DNA of 64,000 nucleotides. It comes from Oscillospiraceae bacterium (GTDB taxonomy: Bacteria; Bacillota; Clostridia; Oscillospirales; CAG-272). The stretch covers positions 206,983-270,982 of the forward strand of contig SVQK01000056.1 in assembly GCA_015065385.1 (NCBI GenBank). The letters run 5' to 3'. Positions 57,767 through 64,000 of the stretch are shown piece by piece. Under the pieces are notes generated by a model. It had not been told where the DNA came from and did not search any database. It worked only from the letters and a program-made list of their open reading frames with translations. The position numbers were made by a program, and so were the translations under genes. Position 1 is the first letter of the stretch; each line of letters starts with the position of its first letter.

Positions 57767-59010
57767 AGACAACCACAGAAATGACCCTTGTCCCTATCGG
57801 TAAGCTGGTCCCTTACGCCAATAATGCCCGGACGCACTCGAAGGAGCAGATTCTGAAGCTTCGGTCTTCCCTGAGAGAGTTCGGCTTTATCAACCCGGTA
57901 ATCATCGACCGGGACTACAACATCATCGCCGGTCACGGGCGCGTTTTGGCCGCGCAGGAAGAAAACATCGCCGAGATTCCTTGTGTGTTCGTAGATTACT
58001 TGACCGAAGCCCAGAAGAAGGCGTACATCCTCGCGGATAACCGCATGGCGCTGGACGCTGGGTGGGACGAGGAAATGCTCCGCGTGGAGATCGAAGCCTT
58101 GAAGGACATGGCGTTTGATCCGCTTCTTACCGGCTTCGATGAGAAGGAGCTGGATGCGCTCTTCGCCACGGACGAAGCAAAGGAAGATAACTTCGACGTT
58201 GATGAAGAGCTGAAACAGCCTGTTTTTTCTCAGCTCGGCGACCTGTGGCTTCTCGGCAAGCACCGCGTTATCTGCGGCGACAGCACCGGGGAAGAAGTTT
58301 ACACCCGGCTGATGGACGGCATGAAGGCCAACCTCGTTCTGACCGACCCCCCGTACAACGTGGATGTTGAGGAAACGGCAGGGAAGATCATGAACGACAA
58401 CATGGGCGACTCGGAGTTTTATAACTTCCTGCTTTCTGCCTACCGTTGCATGCACGCCAACCTCGCCGACGACGGGTCCATCTATGTGTTCCATGCGGAT
58501 ACGGAAGGACTGAATTTCAGGAAGGCGTTTAAGGACGCCGGTTTCTATCTTTCTGGGTGTTGCATCTGGAAGAAGAACAGTCTGGTTCTGGGGCGAAGCC
58601 CCTACCAATGGATTCACGAGCCGTGCCTTTTCGGGTGGAAACAGAAAGGCAAGCACCAGTGGTACAGCGACCGTAAGCAAACGACCATCTGGGAATACGA
58701 CAAACCTCGCTCCTCGAAAGACCACCCGACCATGAAGCCGATCCCTCTGATGAGCTATCCGATCAAGAACAGCACCATGACGAACGGCATCGTTCTCGAC
58801 CCGTTCCTTGGGTCCGGGTCAACCCTGATCGCTTGTTGTGAGACCGGTCGGCTGTGCCGCGGGATCGAGCTTGACCCGAAGTTTGTGGACGTGATTGTGA
58901 AACGGTACATCGAATGGAACAATGGTAAGTTCGACGACGTTTCGGTCATCCGAAATGGTGAAACCCTTCGTTTCGACGAGGTCGCTACATTCGAGGCCTT
59001 GGAAGACTGA
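57763..59010 (+). CDS. ParB-domain DNA methyltransferase (adenine/cytosine-N4 type)
   Basis: 415 residues. N-terminal ParB/Srx-like domain: LVPYANNARTHSKEQILKLRSSLREFGFINPVIID and IIAGHGRVLAAQ. The C-terminal methyltransferase has motif IV DPPYN first and motif I DPFLGSGSTLIAC after it, the beta-class order. Such phage enzymes modify their own DNA against host restriction. It overlaps the AdoMet synthetase gene by 4 nt, so the two are translated together. Confidence 0.9.
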   Translation: MKTTTEMTLVPIGKLVPYANNARTHSKEQILKLRSSLREFGFINPVIIDRDYNIIAGHGRVLAAQEENIAEIPCVFVDYLTEAQKKAYILADNRMALDAGWDEEMLRVEIEALKDMAFDPLLTGFDEKELDALFATDEAKEDNFDVDEELKQPVFSQLGDLWLLGKHRVICGDSTGEEVYTRLMDGMKANLVLTDPPYNVDVEETAGKIMNDNMGDSEFYNFLLSAYRCMHANLADDGSIYVFHADTEGLNFRKAFKDAGFYLSGCCIWKKNSLVLGRSPYQWIHEPCLFGWKQKGKHQWYSDRKQTTIWEYDKPRSSKDHPTMKPIPLMSYPIKNSTMTNGIVLDPFLGSGSTLIACCETGRLCRGIELDPKFVDVIVKRYIEWNNGKFDDVSVIRNGETLRFDEVATFEALED

Positions 59011-59124
59011 CGCATTTTGCCGCGGTTTTTGATGGTACCCTGTGTTTCCGCTGATTGTGTACAGTTACCAAGTTGTCCTCTCGTAGGCGTTTTCATATTG
59101 TACCCTCTAAATCTCCGAAACCCG

Positions 59125-59153
59125 TTGATTTATTACGGGTTCAGAGTTAATAT
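59125..59153 (+). promoter_or_regulatory. Promoter, TTGATT/TAATAT class
   Basis: TTGATT (59125-59130), 17 nt, TAATAT (59148-59153). It drives the gene at 59182. The -10 and spacing match the three promoters downstream, but this one lacks their upstream GTGTAA block. Confidence 0.7.
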
Positions 59154-59181
59154 GAGTAAAACCTAAGCAGGAGGGTACAAT

Positions 59182-59691
59182 ATGCAAAACGAAATGATAG
59201 GGGCCACGGATCAGGGGACGACAGTCTTTGCGGTGAGCATCCCCCGAAGCTATTTCACTGAGACGGCTCTCAGCAATCTCCGTAAGATCATGGACAGCAA
59301 GGCCGCGCTTTTGAAGAAGGCGCTCGGGACGGATCGCCTTGACATCATTGAAACCGACGACGAGATTCAGTTCCCATGGTTCCCGGAACCGAATGCGGAT
59401 GAGTTCGTCACCTACGCTTGGCTGATCGACGGTCTGTGCGAAATGGCACGAAAGGCAAAGCGTGTGGTGGCCACGGGAAGGCCTGTTGAAAGCGAGAAGT
59501 ACACGATGCGATGCTTCCTGCTTCGGCTGGGCTTCACCGGGCCAGAGAATAAAAAGGCCCGGAAGATTCTTCTTCGGAATCTCACGGGAAGCGCGGCGTT
59601 CCAGAATCAGGAGAAAGCTAACGCCTTTAGCGAGAAACTCAAAGCTAAGCGCCGCGATGCGAAAGTGGCTCGATCCGAGGCCACGGAATGA
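59182..59691 (+). CDS. Phage protein sharing a C-terminal module with the amidoligase
   Basis: 169 residues. The N-terminal part is unrecognised; the C-terminal part (ESEKYTMRCFLLRLGFTGPENKKARKILLRNLTGSAAF) closely parallels the end of the amidoligase gene that follows. The shared segment suggests a common binding partner or substrate. AGGAGGG with good spacing. It is monocistronic from its own promoter and the amidoligase has another. Confidence 0.65.
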   Translation: MQNEMIGATDQGTTVFAVSIPRSYFTETALSNLRKIMDSKAALLKKALGTDRLDIIETDDEIQFPWFPEPNADEFVTYAWLIDGLCEMARKAKRVVATGRPVESEKYTMRCFLLRLGFTGPENKKARKILLRNLTGSAAFQNQEKANAFSEKLKAKRRDAKVARSEATE

Positions 59692-59723
59692 CGGTGTGTT
59701 TTCAACAAAACACACCCCGAAAC

Positions 59724-59780
59724 ATTGTGTAAGTTATTATCGCAAATAGCGTTGATATTAGCCCCCGAGTATGGTAATAT
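59724..59780 (+). promoter_or_regulatory. Amidoligase promoter with conserved upstream block
   Basis: Upstream GTGTAAGTTATTATCGC (from 59727), then TTGATA (59752-59757), 17 nt, TAATAT (59775-59780). The same upstream block and core recur at 61598 and, on the minus strand, at 62887. Confidence 0.75.
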
Positions 59781-59827
59781 GGGCATACCGAAAAGGAAAC
59801 ACCCCAAACCATACACGGAGGCGCACA

Positions 59828-60793
59828 ATGAGCAACAAGACCGAACTTCAGATCGCCGCGATGAAGGCCCAGACCTTTGGGGTCGAGATCGAGATGAACA
59901 ACATCACCCGCTCCGATGCGGCTAAGTTGGCCGCCGAGTTTTTCGGAACCGGACGGTGGGAGAACACCGCGAGCCGGAACGGATACAGCGCATGGAGCGC
60001 TTGGGACGCCGAGGGACGCGAGTGGAAGTTCGAAAAGGACTCCAGCATCCAAGGCCCCGATGATGAAAAGTGCGAGATGGTTACCCCGATTCTCCACTAC
60101 AACGACATCGAAACCCTGCAGGAGCTTTGCAGACAGCTCCGCAAGGCTGGCGCGAAGAGCACCCCGCGCAGAGGATGCGGGATCCACATTCACGTCGGCG
60201 CAGAGGGCCACACGGCGCAGAGCCTCCGGAACCTTGCCAACATCATGGCAAGCCACGAAGACCTTCTCAGAGAGGCCCTTTACCTCGACGAAAGCCGCCT
60301 CGGGACCTACTGCAAGCCGGTCGATCCGAATTTCCTCAAAGAAGTAAACGGGAAGAAACCGCAGACCATGGCGAAGCTCGCAGACATCTGGTACGAAAGC
60401 CAAGGCGACGACTACATGAGAAGCGCCCATTACAACCCGAGCCGCTACCACATGCTTAACCTCCACGCGACCTTTACCAAAGGCACGGTTGAGTTCCGCC
60501 TCTTCCAGTTCGACAACCCGCACCACAACGAAAAAGGCGAGCAGATTCAGGGCGGCATCCACGCGGGGAAGCTCAAGGCTTACATCCAGCTGAGCCTCGC
60601 GCTGAGCCAGATGGCAAAAGAGGTCAAAACGGCCAGCCCCAAGGTTGCGCACACCGACAACAAGAAGTACGCCATGAGATGCTGGCTCCTCCGGTTGGGC
60701 TTCATCGGGCAGGAGTTCGCCACAGCCCGCGATGTCCTTACGAAGAACCTCCCCGGCGACGCGGCCTTCCGCCACGGCAGAAACGCCGCCTAA
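59828..60793 (+). CDS. Amidoligase family protein (phage)
   Basis: 321 residues from ATG at 59828 (GGAGG upstream). Glutamine-synthetase-like amidoligase marks: AQTFGVEIEMNNITRSDAAKL, WKFEKDSSIQGPDDEKCEMVTPIL and CGIHIHVGAEGHTAQSLRNL, then FTKGTVEFRLFQFDN. These enzymes form amide or peptide bonds with ATP. In phages they are predicted, from context, to modify proteins or small molecules. A gamma-glutamylcyclotransferase-like gene follows 83 nt later, a recurrent pairing. The C-terminal 45 residues are shared with the gene at 59182. Confidence 0.85.
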   Translation: MSNKTELQIAAMKAQTFGVEIEMNNITRSDAAKLAAEFFGTGRWENTASRNGYSAWSAWDAEGREWKFEKDSSIQGPDDEKCEMVTPILHYNDIETLQELCRQLRKAGAKSTPRRGCGIHIHVGAEGHTAQSLRNLANIMASHEDLLREALYLDESRLGTYCKPVDPNFLKEVNGKKPQTMAKLADIWYESQGDDYMRSAHYNPSRYHMLNLHATFTKGTVEFRLFQFDNPHHNEKGEQIQGGIHAGKLKAYIQLSLALSQMAKEVKTASPKVAHTDNKKYAMRCWLLRLGFIGQEFATARDVLTKNLPGDAAFRHGRNAA

Positions 60794-60875
60794 GCCCCTC
60801 CACGAGCGCCACACGCCGCCTTCGGGCGGCTTAAGGTGGTAGAAGGGTAAACCACCCTCGAAAGGAGAAAAGGCT

Positions 60876-61358
60876 ATGGCAGCGAAGAAACGAGTTTACT
60901 ACATCGCATACGGAAGCAACCTGAATGTGGAGCAGATGTCGCGCAGATGCCCCGGCGCGAGACCGCTTGGGACCACCCTCCTCCAGAATTGGCAGTTGTC
61001 CTTTAAGGGAAGCAAAACGGGAGCATACCTTACCATCGACCCCGCTCCCCGCGCGCTTGTACCCGCGGTGGTGTGGGAGGTAACCCAATCCGACATCGAG
61101 GCCTTGGACCATTACGAAGGGTACCCGGTCTTCTACACGAAAAAAGAGATCGAGGTTACCTACCGGGGGATCCGGACGCACCGGGCAAGAACGGTGACGG
61201 CCTTTGTTTACACCATGACCGAGGGCAGACCGGTCGGGATTCCTACCAACAGCTACGTTCGCACCTGTGCGATTGGATACGACGAGTTCGGCTTCAACAA
61301 GCAGTTCCTCTGGAGCGCGTTGGACAGAGGTTACAAGGAGGCGATGAAGGATGCCTGA
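60876..61358 (+). CDS. Gamma-glutamylcyclotransferase-like (AIG2/GGCT) protein
   Basis: 160 residues: RVYYIAYGSNLNVEQMSRRCPGARPLG (the YGSNL active-site loop), VVWEVTQSDIEALDHYEGYPVFY (catalytic Glu in EGYP) and VTAFVYTM. GGCT enzymes cyclise and release gamma-glutamyl groups as 5-oxoproline. Next to an amidoligase it probably edits or removes a gamma-glutamyl-type modification. AAAGGAG is 10 nt upstream; its end overlaps the zinc-ribbon gene by 8 nt. Confidence 0.87.
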   Translation: MAAKKRVYYIAYGSNLNVEQMSRRCPGARPLGTTLLQNWQLSFKGSKTGAYLTIDPAPRALVPAVVWEVTQSDIEALDHYEGYPVFYTKKEIEVTYRGIRTHRARTVTAFVYTMTEGRPVGIPTNSYVRTCAIGYDEFGFNKQFLWSALDRGYKEAMKDA

Positions 61359-61572
61359 GATCAGACGAACCGCGGTTTGTCCGCGTTGCGGCACGACCTA
61401 CCACGGAGTTCCTGCGGTTTCCCGGACGGATAACAAGACGCCCATTTGCCCCGAGTGTGGGGCAAGGGAGGCGCTCGCAGCTCTCGGGATAGACGAAAAA
61501 GAGGTGGAGCAGATCATCACGACCATCCGGGAGCATTCCAGCGGATTTGATGGCCGGGAGGGAAAGGAGTAA
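61351..61572 (+). CDS. Zinc-ribbon phage protein
   Basis: 73 residues with two CxxC pairs (VCPRCGTTY and ICPECGARE) and an acidic helical tail (ALGIDEKEVEQIITTI). It starts inside the end of the cyclotransferase gene, so the two are coupled. A nucleic-acid or protein adaptor role is likely but unproven. Confidence 0.65.
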   Translation: MPEIRRTAVCPRCGTTYHGVPAVSRTDNKTPICPECGAREALAALGIDEKEVEQIITTIREHSSGFDGREGKE

Positions 61573-61597
61573 AACACACAAGTAGTCCTCCGAATGA

Positions 61598-61653
61598 TTG
61601 TGTAATTTATTACGCCGGATTGGGTTGATAAATCGCCCGGGGTATGGTAATAT
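61598..61653 (+). promoter_or_regulatory. Promoter with conserved upstream block
   Basis: GTGTAATTTATTACGCC (61600 onward; GTAAT-TT-ATTAC is a perfect dyad), TTGATA (61625-61630), 17 nt, TAATAT (61648-61653). Same class as the amidoligase promoter. Confidence 0.75.
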
Positions 61654-61686
61654 GTTCCTACAAAAAGAGAACGGAGGCCAAACCCC

Positions 61687-61989
61687 ATGAAGAACACAGT
61701 CAAGAAGACCACGCGCAGAACCCCGGTAAACTACCAAGGATTCCTTGCAATCAAGCGCACCGAAAGCTGGTGGGAAATTCCTTACGCTTGCGCAGGACGG
61801 TGCTACGGGGTGACGGTTTGGCAGTCAAGCATAAGCGGTGACTGGCTGGTTTCCTGCGGCGCGGTGGTTGAGGGCGCAAAGGATTTTGAAGACGGGATGC
61901 GGAAAGCTCTGAACTGGCACGGAGTTCAGGCCTACGCTTTTCCGGAGTCTAAAGAATACCTGCGGTGCATCCTCTACAATTACCGGTAA
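61687..61989 (+). CDS. Small phage protein, unknown
   Basis: 100 residues with a basic start (MKNTVKKTTRRTPVNYQGFLAIKR) and a compact aromatic core (SWWEIPYACAGRCYGVTVWQSSISGDWLVSCG). GGAGG 9 nt upstream. It is first in a three-gene run to 62475. No recognised family. Confidence 0.55.
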   Translation: MKNTVKKTTRRTPVNYQGFLAIKRTESWWEIPYACAGRCYGVTVWQSSISGDWLVSCGAVVEGAKDFEDGMRKALNWHGVQAYAFPESKEYLRCILYNYR

Positions 61990-62009
61990 ACGAACGGAGG
62001 CCAAACCCC

Positions 62010-62186
62010 ATGAAGAACACCATCTACACCTTCATTACCAAGGACGGGAAAAGATACAGCCACAGCGGGAACAACCGCTTCGAAGCACAACAAGCCATTG
62101 AGCTTGCCTTTCGCATCGACCTTACCGGCTCCACCTTCGAGGAAGTCTACAAACTCCGGGTGGTTAGAACCGGTACGGTCCGCTGA
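62010..62186 (+). CDS. 58-residue phage protein, unknown
   Basis: MKNTIYTFITKDGKRYSHSGNNRFEAQQAIELAF, an alpha/beta mini-domain like phage host-takeover proteins in size. It has the same leader (GGAGGCCAAACCCC) as the gene before it, suggesting a duplicated translation signal. Function unknown. Confidence 0.55.
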   Translation: MKNTIYTFITKDGKRYSHSGNNRFEAQQAIELAFRIDLTGSTFEEVYKLRVVRTGTVR

Positions 62187-62214
62187 ATTCTGCCCCGACA
62201 GGAGGTTACCTACC

Positions 62215-62475
62215 ATGACGTTCAACCCTTCCACCCTCGCCCACATCCGCACCCTCGCGGATCAAGGGGCCACCATTGGCGGCTCCACCCCGCTGACCGT
62301 TGGCTTCTGTGAAGAAGCACTAACCCGCATGCAACAGGACCCCGCGGTCGTCAGCTACAACTACGACATGGCGCTCCCCGGCATCGACGCAAAGTTCATG
62401 CTGGTAATCAACCGCAACGGTACGGTTGATTCCGGTTCGAAGGAACGCGTCGAGCAGGTACTGCGGATGCGGTAA
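62215..62475 (+). CDS. Small phage protein, unknown
   Basis: 86 residues from ATG at 62215 (AGGAGG 9 nt upstream): NPSTLAHIRTLADQGATIGGSTPLTVGFCEEALTRMQQD. Soluble alpha/beta. The longer frame upstream is read-through in the previous gene. A terminator follows. Confidence 0.55.
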   Translation: MTFNPSTLAHIRTLADQGATIGGSTPLTVGFCEEALTRMQQDPAVVSYNYDMALPGIDAKFMLVINRNGTVDSGSKERVEQVLRMR

Positions 62476-62497
62476 GATCCGCACAAGCACGCCCAAG

Positions 62498-62530
62498 AAG
62501 AACCCGAGGAAACGAGGGTTCTTTCCTTTT
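62498..62530 (+). terminator. Rho-independent terminator
   Basis: AAGAACCC/GGGTTCTT around GAGGAAACGA, then TTCCTTTT. It ends the 61687-62475 run. Confidence 0.8.
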
Positions 62531-62543
62531 GCCAGCATGAAAC

Positions 62544-62575
62544 GCAAAGAAAAAACCGGGTTGCCCCGGTTTCGG
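62544..62575 (-). terminator. Rho-independent terminator of the leftward gene
   Basis: On the minus strand AAACCGGG-GCAA-CCCGGTTT followed by TTTCTTT, just after the stop at 62586. Confidence 0.8.
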
Positions 62576-62585
62576 GTTCGGTTCC

Positions 62586-62843
62586 TCAGAAGAAGTCCCG
62601 CTCGCTCATGCCGACCTCGGCCAGCTTAGCCGTCATGTAGGGGACCCGCGCGGTGTAAGGCTCGGCGTCCTCGTCTTCGTCTTCGTAGAAGGGATCGCGG
62701 TCGTATCCGTTATCCTTGTAGTGCTTGTCCCTAATGTCCTGCCGTTCGAAATCGTCTATCGCCCAGCCTTCCGCTTCAAGGGCCGCAAGTTCAGCGGCGA
62801 TTTCCTTCTCGATCTCCCGGACTGTTTTCTTCACGATTGTCAT
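62586..62843 (-). CDS. Small acidic phage protein on the opposite strand
   Basis: 85 residues: MTIVKKTVREIEKEIAAELAALEAEGWAIDDFERQDIRDKHYKDNGYDRDPFYEDEDEDAEPYTARVPYMTAKLAEVGMSERDFF-type composition, an N-terminal helix then a strongly acidic stretch. It is the only leftward gene in the right arm, with its own promoter and terminator, so it may be expressed in the lysogen. A DNA-mimic or inhibitor role is possible but speculative. Confidence 0.65.
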   Translation of the reverse strand: MTIVKKTVREIEKEIAAELAALEAEGWAIDDFERQDIRDKHYKDNGYDRDPFYEDEDEDAEPYTARVPYMTAKLAEVGMSERDFF

Positions 62844-62886
62844 TTTGTGCCCTCCGTTTATTCAGTGTGTTCCTTTTGGTAGGCAC

Positions 62887-62940
62887 ATATTACCTCTACT
62901 CCGGTAGATTATCAAGGGTTATTTGCGGAATACATTACAC
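62887..62940 (-). promoter_or_regulatory. Leftward promoter of the same class as the amidoligase promoter
   Basis: Minus strand: GTGTAATGTATTCCGCAAAT, TTGATA (62915-62910), 17 nt, TAATAT (62892-62887). Third member of the conserved promoter family. Confidence 0.75.
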
Positions 62941-63047
62941 AAAGTTCTGCCCTTCCTTTTGTCTGAATTATTTGTTCCTCTTCCGGCCAGCGGAGGTTCC
63001 CGGGAAGCCGTTTGTACGCGGATTAACTTCCGGAGGAACAAGGATTC

Positions 63048-63158
63048 GTGGGCAAGCATAACTCTCGCCACAAGCGCTCCACGGCGCTCACAGGCGACGA
63101 TTCAAACGGCCACAAAAAGGCGGCTCACCGAGCGCCTTTCTGTGGAGGCTTGAATTGA
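63048..63158 (+). CDS. Possible 36-residue basic protein
   Basis: GTG start, GGAGG 11 nt upstream, MGKHNSRHKRSTALTGDDSN, stop 2 bases before the small-terminase ATG. A hairpin AAAGGCG/CGCCTTT overlaps its end (about 63116-63140), so the stretch may instead be a leader or terminator. Confidence 0.3.
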   Translation: MGKHNSRHKRSTALTGDDSNGHKKAAHRAPFCGGLN

Positions 63159-63159
63159 T

Positions 63160-63663
63160 ATGGCAACAAAACGACCTTATAAAAACTCCGGTGCGGGCAA
63201 GGGCAAAGGTGCTCGCAACGGTGGAACCTTAATCACGCTTGATAAGCGCACGCCGGAAGAACGGCGCAAGATTGCATCAATGGGCGGAAAGGCCTCGGCT
63301 GTGAAAGCCAAGCGAGAACGCGACCTGAAAAAGCTGGCGCAGGAGTTCTTGAACATGGATGTCGCCGCGACACAAGCAACCATCCGTAATAAGATGGCGG
63401 CTCTCGGTCTTGCGGAGGACGACATGTTCTATGCGAATGCGATCTTAGCGGCTATGATCGTTCGGGCTTCGAATGGCGACGTAAACGCCGCGAAGTTCGT
63501 CCGGGATACCGCTGGCTTCAACCCGGAAGAGAAGGTCAATCTGAACGCTGAGGTAAGCGAAAAGTCCGATGTGTTGATCTACCTGCCCGAGATCGAGAAG
63601 GATGAGGATGAAGATGCCGACGAAGAAACCGGTGGAGACCCCGACCGAGACAACGAGCAGTGA
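63160..63663 (+). CDS. Probable terminase small subunit (KGG-type N-terminus)
   Basis: 167 residues: a basic N-terminus, then RRKIASMGGKASAVKAKRERDLKKLAQEFL and ILAAMIVRASNGDVNAAKFVRDTAGFNPEEKVNL. This resembles the small DNA-binding proteins encoded directly before large terminases in Clostridia phages. It overlaps the large terminase start by 50 nt. With a P27-like gene at 56439, the prophage has two candidates; position favours this one. Confidence 0.65.
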   Translation: MATKRPYKNSGAGKGKGARNGGTLITLDKRTPEERRKIASMGGKASAVKAKRERDLKKLAQEFLNMDVAATQATIRNKMAALGLAEDDMFYANAILAAMIVRASNGDVNAAKFVRDTAGFNPEEKVNLNAEVSEKSDVLIYLPEIEKDEDEDADEETGGDPDRDNEQ

Positions 63664-64000
63664 GAGCATAATCATTCGCCCGCAACCGGGGCCGCAGGAG
63701 CGGTTTCTCGCTACGAGCGCTGATATTGCAATCTATGGCGGGAGCGCGGGCGGTGGAAAGGCACAGCCCCTTGACGAGCCCGTTCTGACGCCTTATGGCT
63801 TCTGGCCGATGCGGAGTATCCGCGTCGGGGTTCAGGTTTTAGCTCCGGACGGCTCTCGTGCTACAGTTATTCAGGTCCATCCGCAGGGTGTGGTTCCGGT
63901 TTATCGCGTCAGCTTGTACGGGAACGCCAGTACCCGGTGTACAGCGGAACACCTGTGGAAGGTTTACTACCGTTCGGATTGGGCGATAAAAACGACACGA
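63614..64000 (+). CDS. terL: Terminase large subunit, 5' part, interrupted by an intein (cut by window end)
   Basis: 129 codons are visible. Residues 1-49 end in DIAIYGGSAGGGK, the Walker A start of large terminases (normally continuing S/T). At residue 50 the sequence changes to AQPLDEPVLTPYGFW, an intein N-terminus. The extein ATPase powers DNA packaging. ATG at 63614 has GAGG 6 nt upstream; ATG 63608 is also possible. The rest lies outside the window. Confidence 0.88.
   Translation, partial: MPTKKPVETPTETTSSESIIIRPQPGPQERFLATSADIAIYGGSAGGGKAQPLDEPVLTPYGFWPMRSIRVGVQVLAPDGSRATVIQVHPQGVVPVYRVSLYGNASTRCTAEHLWKVYYRSDWAIKTTR
63761..64000 (+). mobile_element. Intein in the terminase P-loop, N-terminal part
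   Basis: It begins at Ala50 of the terminase (an Ala1-type intein), with block A PLDEPVLTPYGFWPM and block B containing CTAEHLW (the TxxH motif; Thr110, His113). Insertion is between Gly-Gly-Gly-Lys and the expected Ser/Thr of the P-loop, so the ATPase is dead until splicing. The endonuclease and C-terminal blocks are beyond the window. Confidence 0.85.

Noticed and set aside
1..64000. CRISPR arrays
   Set aside because: No regularly spaced direct repeats of 24-40 bp were seen in either strand.

Overview
The window is about 60% GC. It looks like the chromosome of an anaerobic Clostridia-type Firmicute, probably gut or rumen, carrying an integrated tailed-phage genome. Support for this includes AGGAGG ribosome binding sites, TTGACA-N17-TATAAT promoters, a DUF951 gene, a CD3324-type regulator, YfhO, DUF3048 and MBOAT/DHHW genes, and several lipoproteins with Pro/Glu-rich linkers. 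No species can be named from this sequence.

Host part, 1 to about 32.9 kb. Carbohydrate and envelope functions dominate. They include the end of nagB, a GH99/WbsX-like protein, an MBOAT acyltransferase paired with a DHHW (AlgX/AlgJ-like) protein carrying a Big2 domain, two adjacent transglutaminase-like lipoproteins, a GH76-like lipoprotein, a GH5 glycosidase, an amidohydrolase, an esterase-like hydrolase and a GH127 arabinofuranosidase-like enzyme with all its metal ligands. Housekeeping genes are an M18 aminopeptidase, NUDIX and HAD hydrolases, metY, a family 4 uracil-DNA glycosylase and DUF951-yfhO-ruvA-ruvB. Two copies of a 277/306 bp terminal-inverted-repeat element lie in opposite orientation at 11.1 and 17.5 kb.

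Prophage, about 32.9 kb to beyond the right edge. A large serine integrase and a repressor face left. The rightward genes are a Cro-like HTH gene, DUF2800, DUF2815, family A DNA polymerase, a tRNA cluster (Thr, Ser, Asn, Met, initiator-like Met, Gln, plus three odd tRNA-like units), a GIY-YIG endonuclease lodged between two pieces of tRNA sequence, and many small cargo genes (macro domain, HAD, DUF4406, PAPS-reductase-like, MazG-like). After these come a VapE-type helicase/primase, an iteron-rich candidate origin, a VRR-NUC nuclease, a SNF2-like helicase and a DUF1492 late regulator. The packaging and modification section holds a P27-type small terminase, a short SAM synthetase, a ParB-methyltransferase fusion, an amidoligase with a gamma-glutamylcyclotransferase-like partner, a second small-terminase candidate, and a large terminase whose P-loop is split by an intein cut off at the window edge.

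Regulation can be read from the DNA. A dyad GTTAAAG-AA-CTTTAAC sits at the early promoter and again at the VapE promoter. A second promoter family (TTGAT[A/T]-N17-TAATAT, three members sharing an upstream GTGTAA..TATT block) drives the modification-region genes. Three prophage genes are broken by small insertions (C10 tract, T5 tract, 4 nt inside a P-loop) and a fourth locus is a deleted DUF4406 copy. The phage is therefore decaying, or the assembly has indel errors. The integrase frame runs without a stop through the left attachment junction into a host HTH gene.
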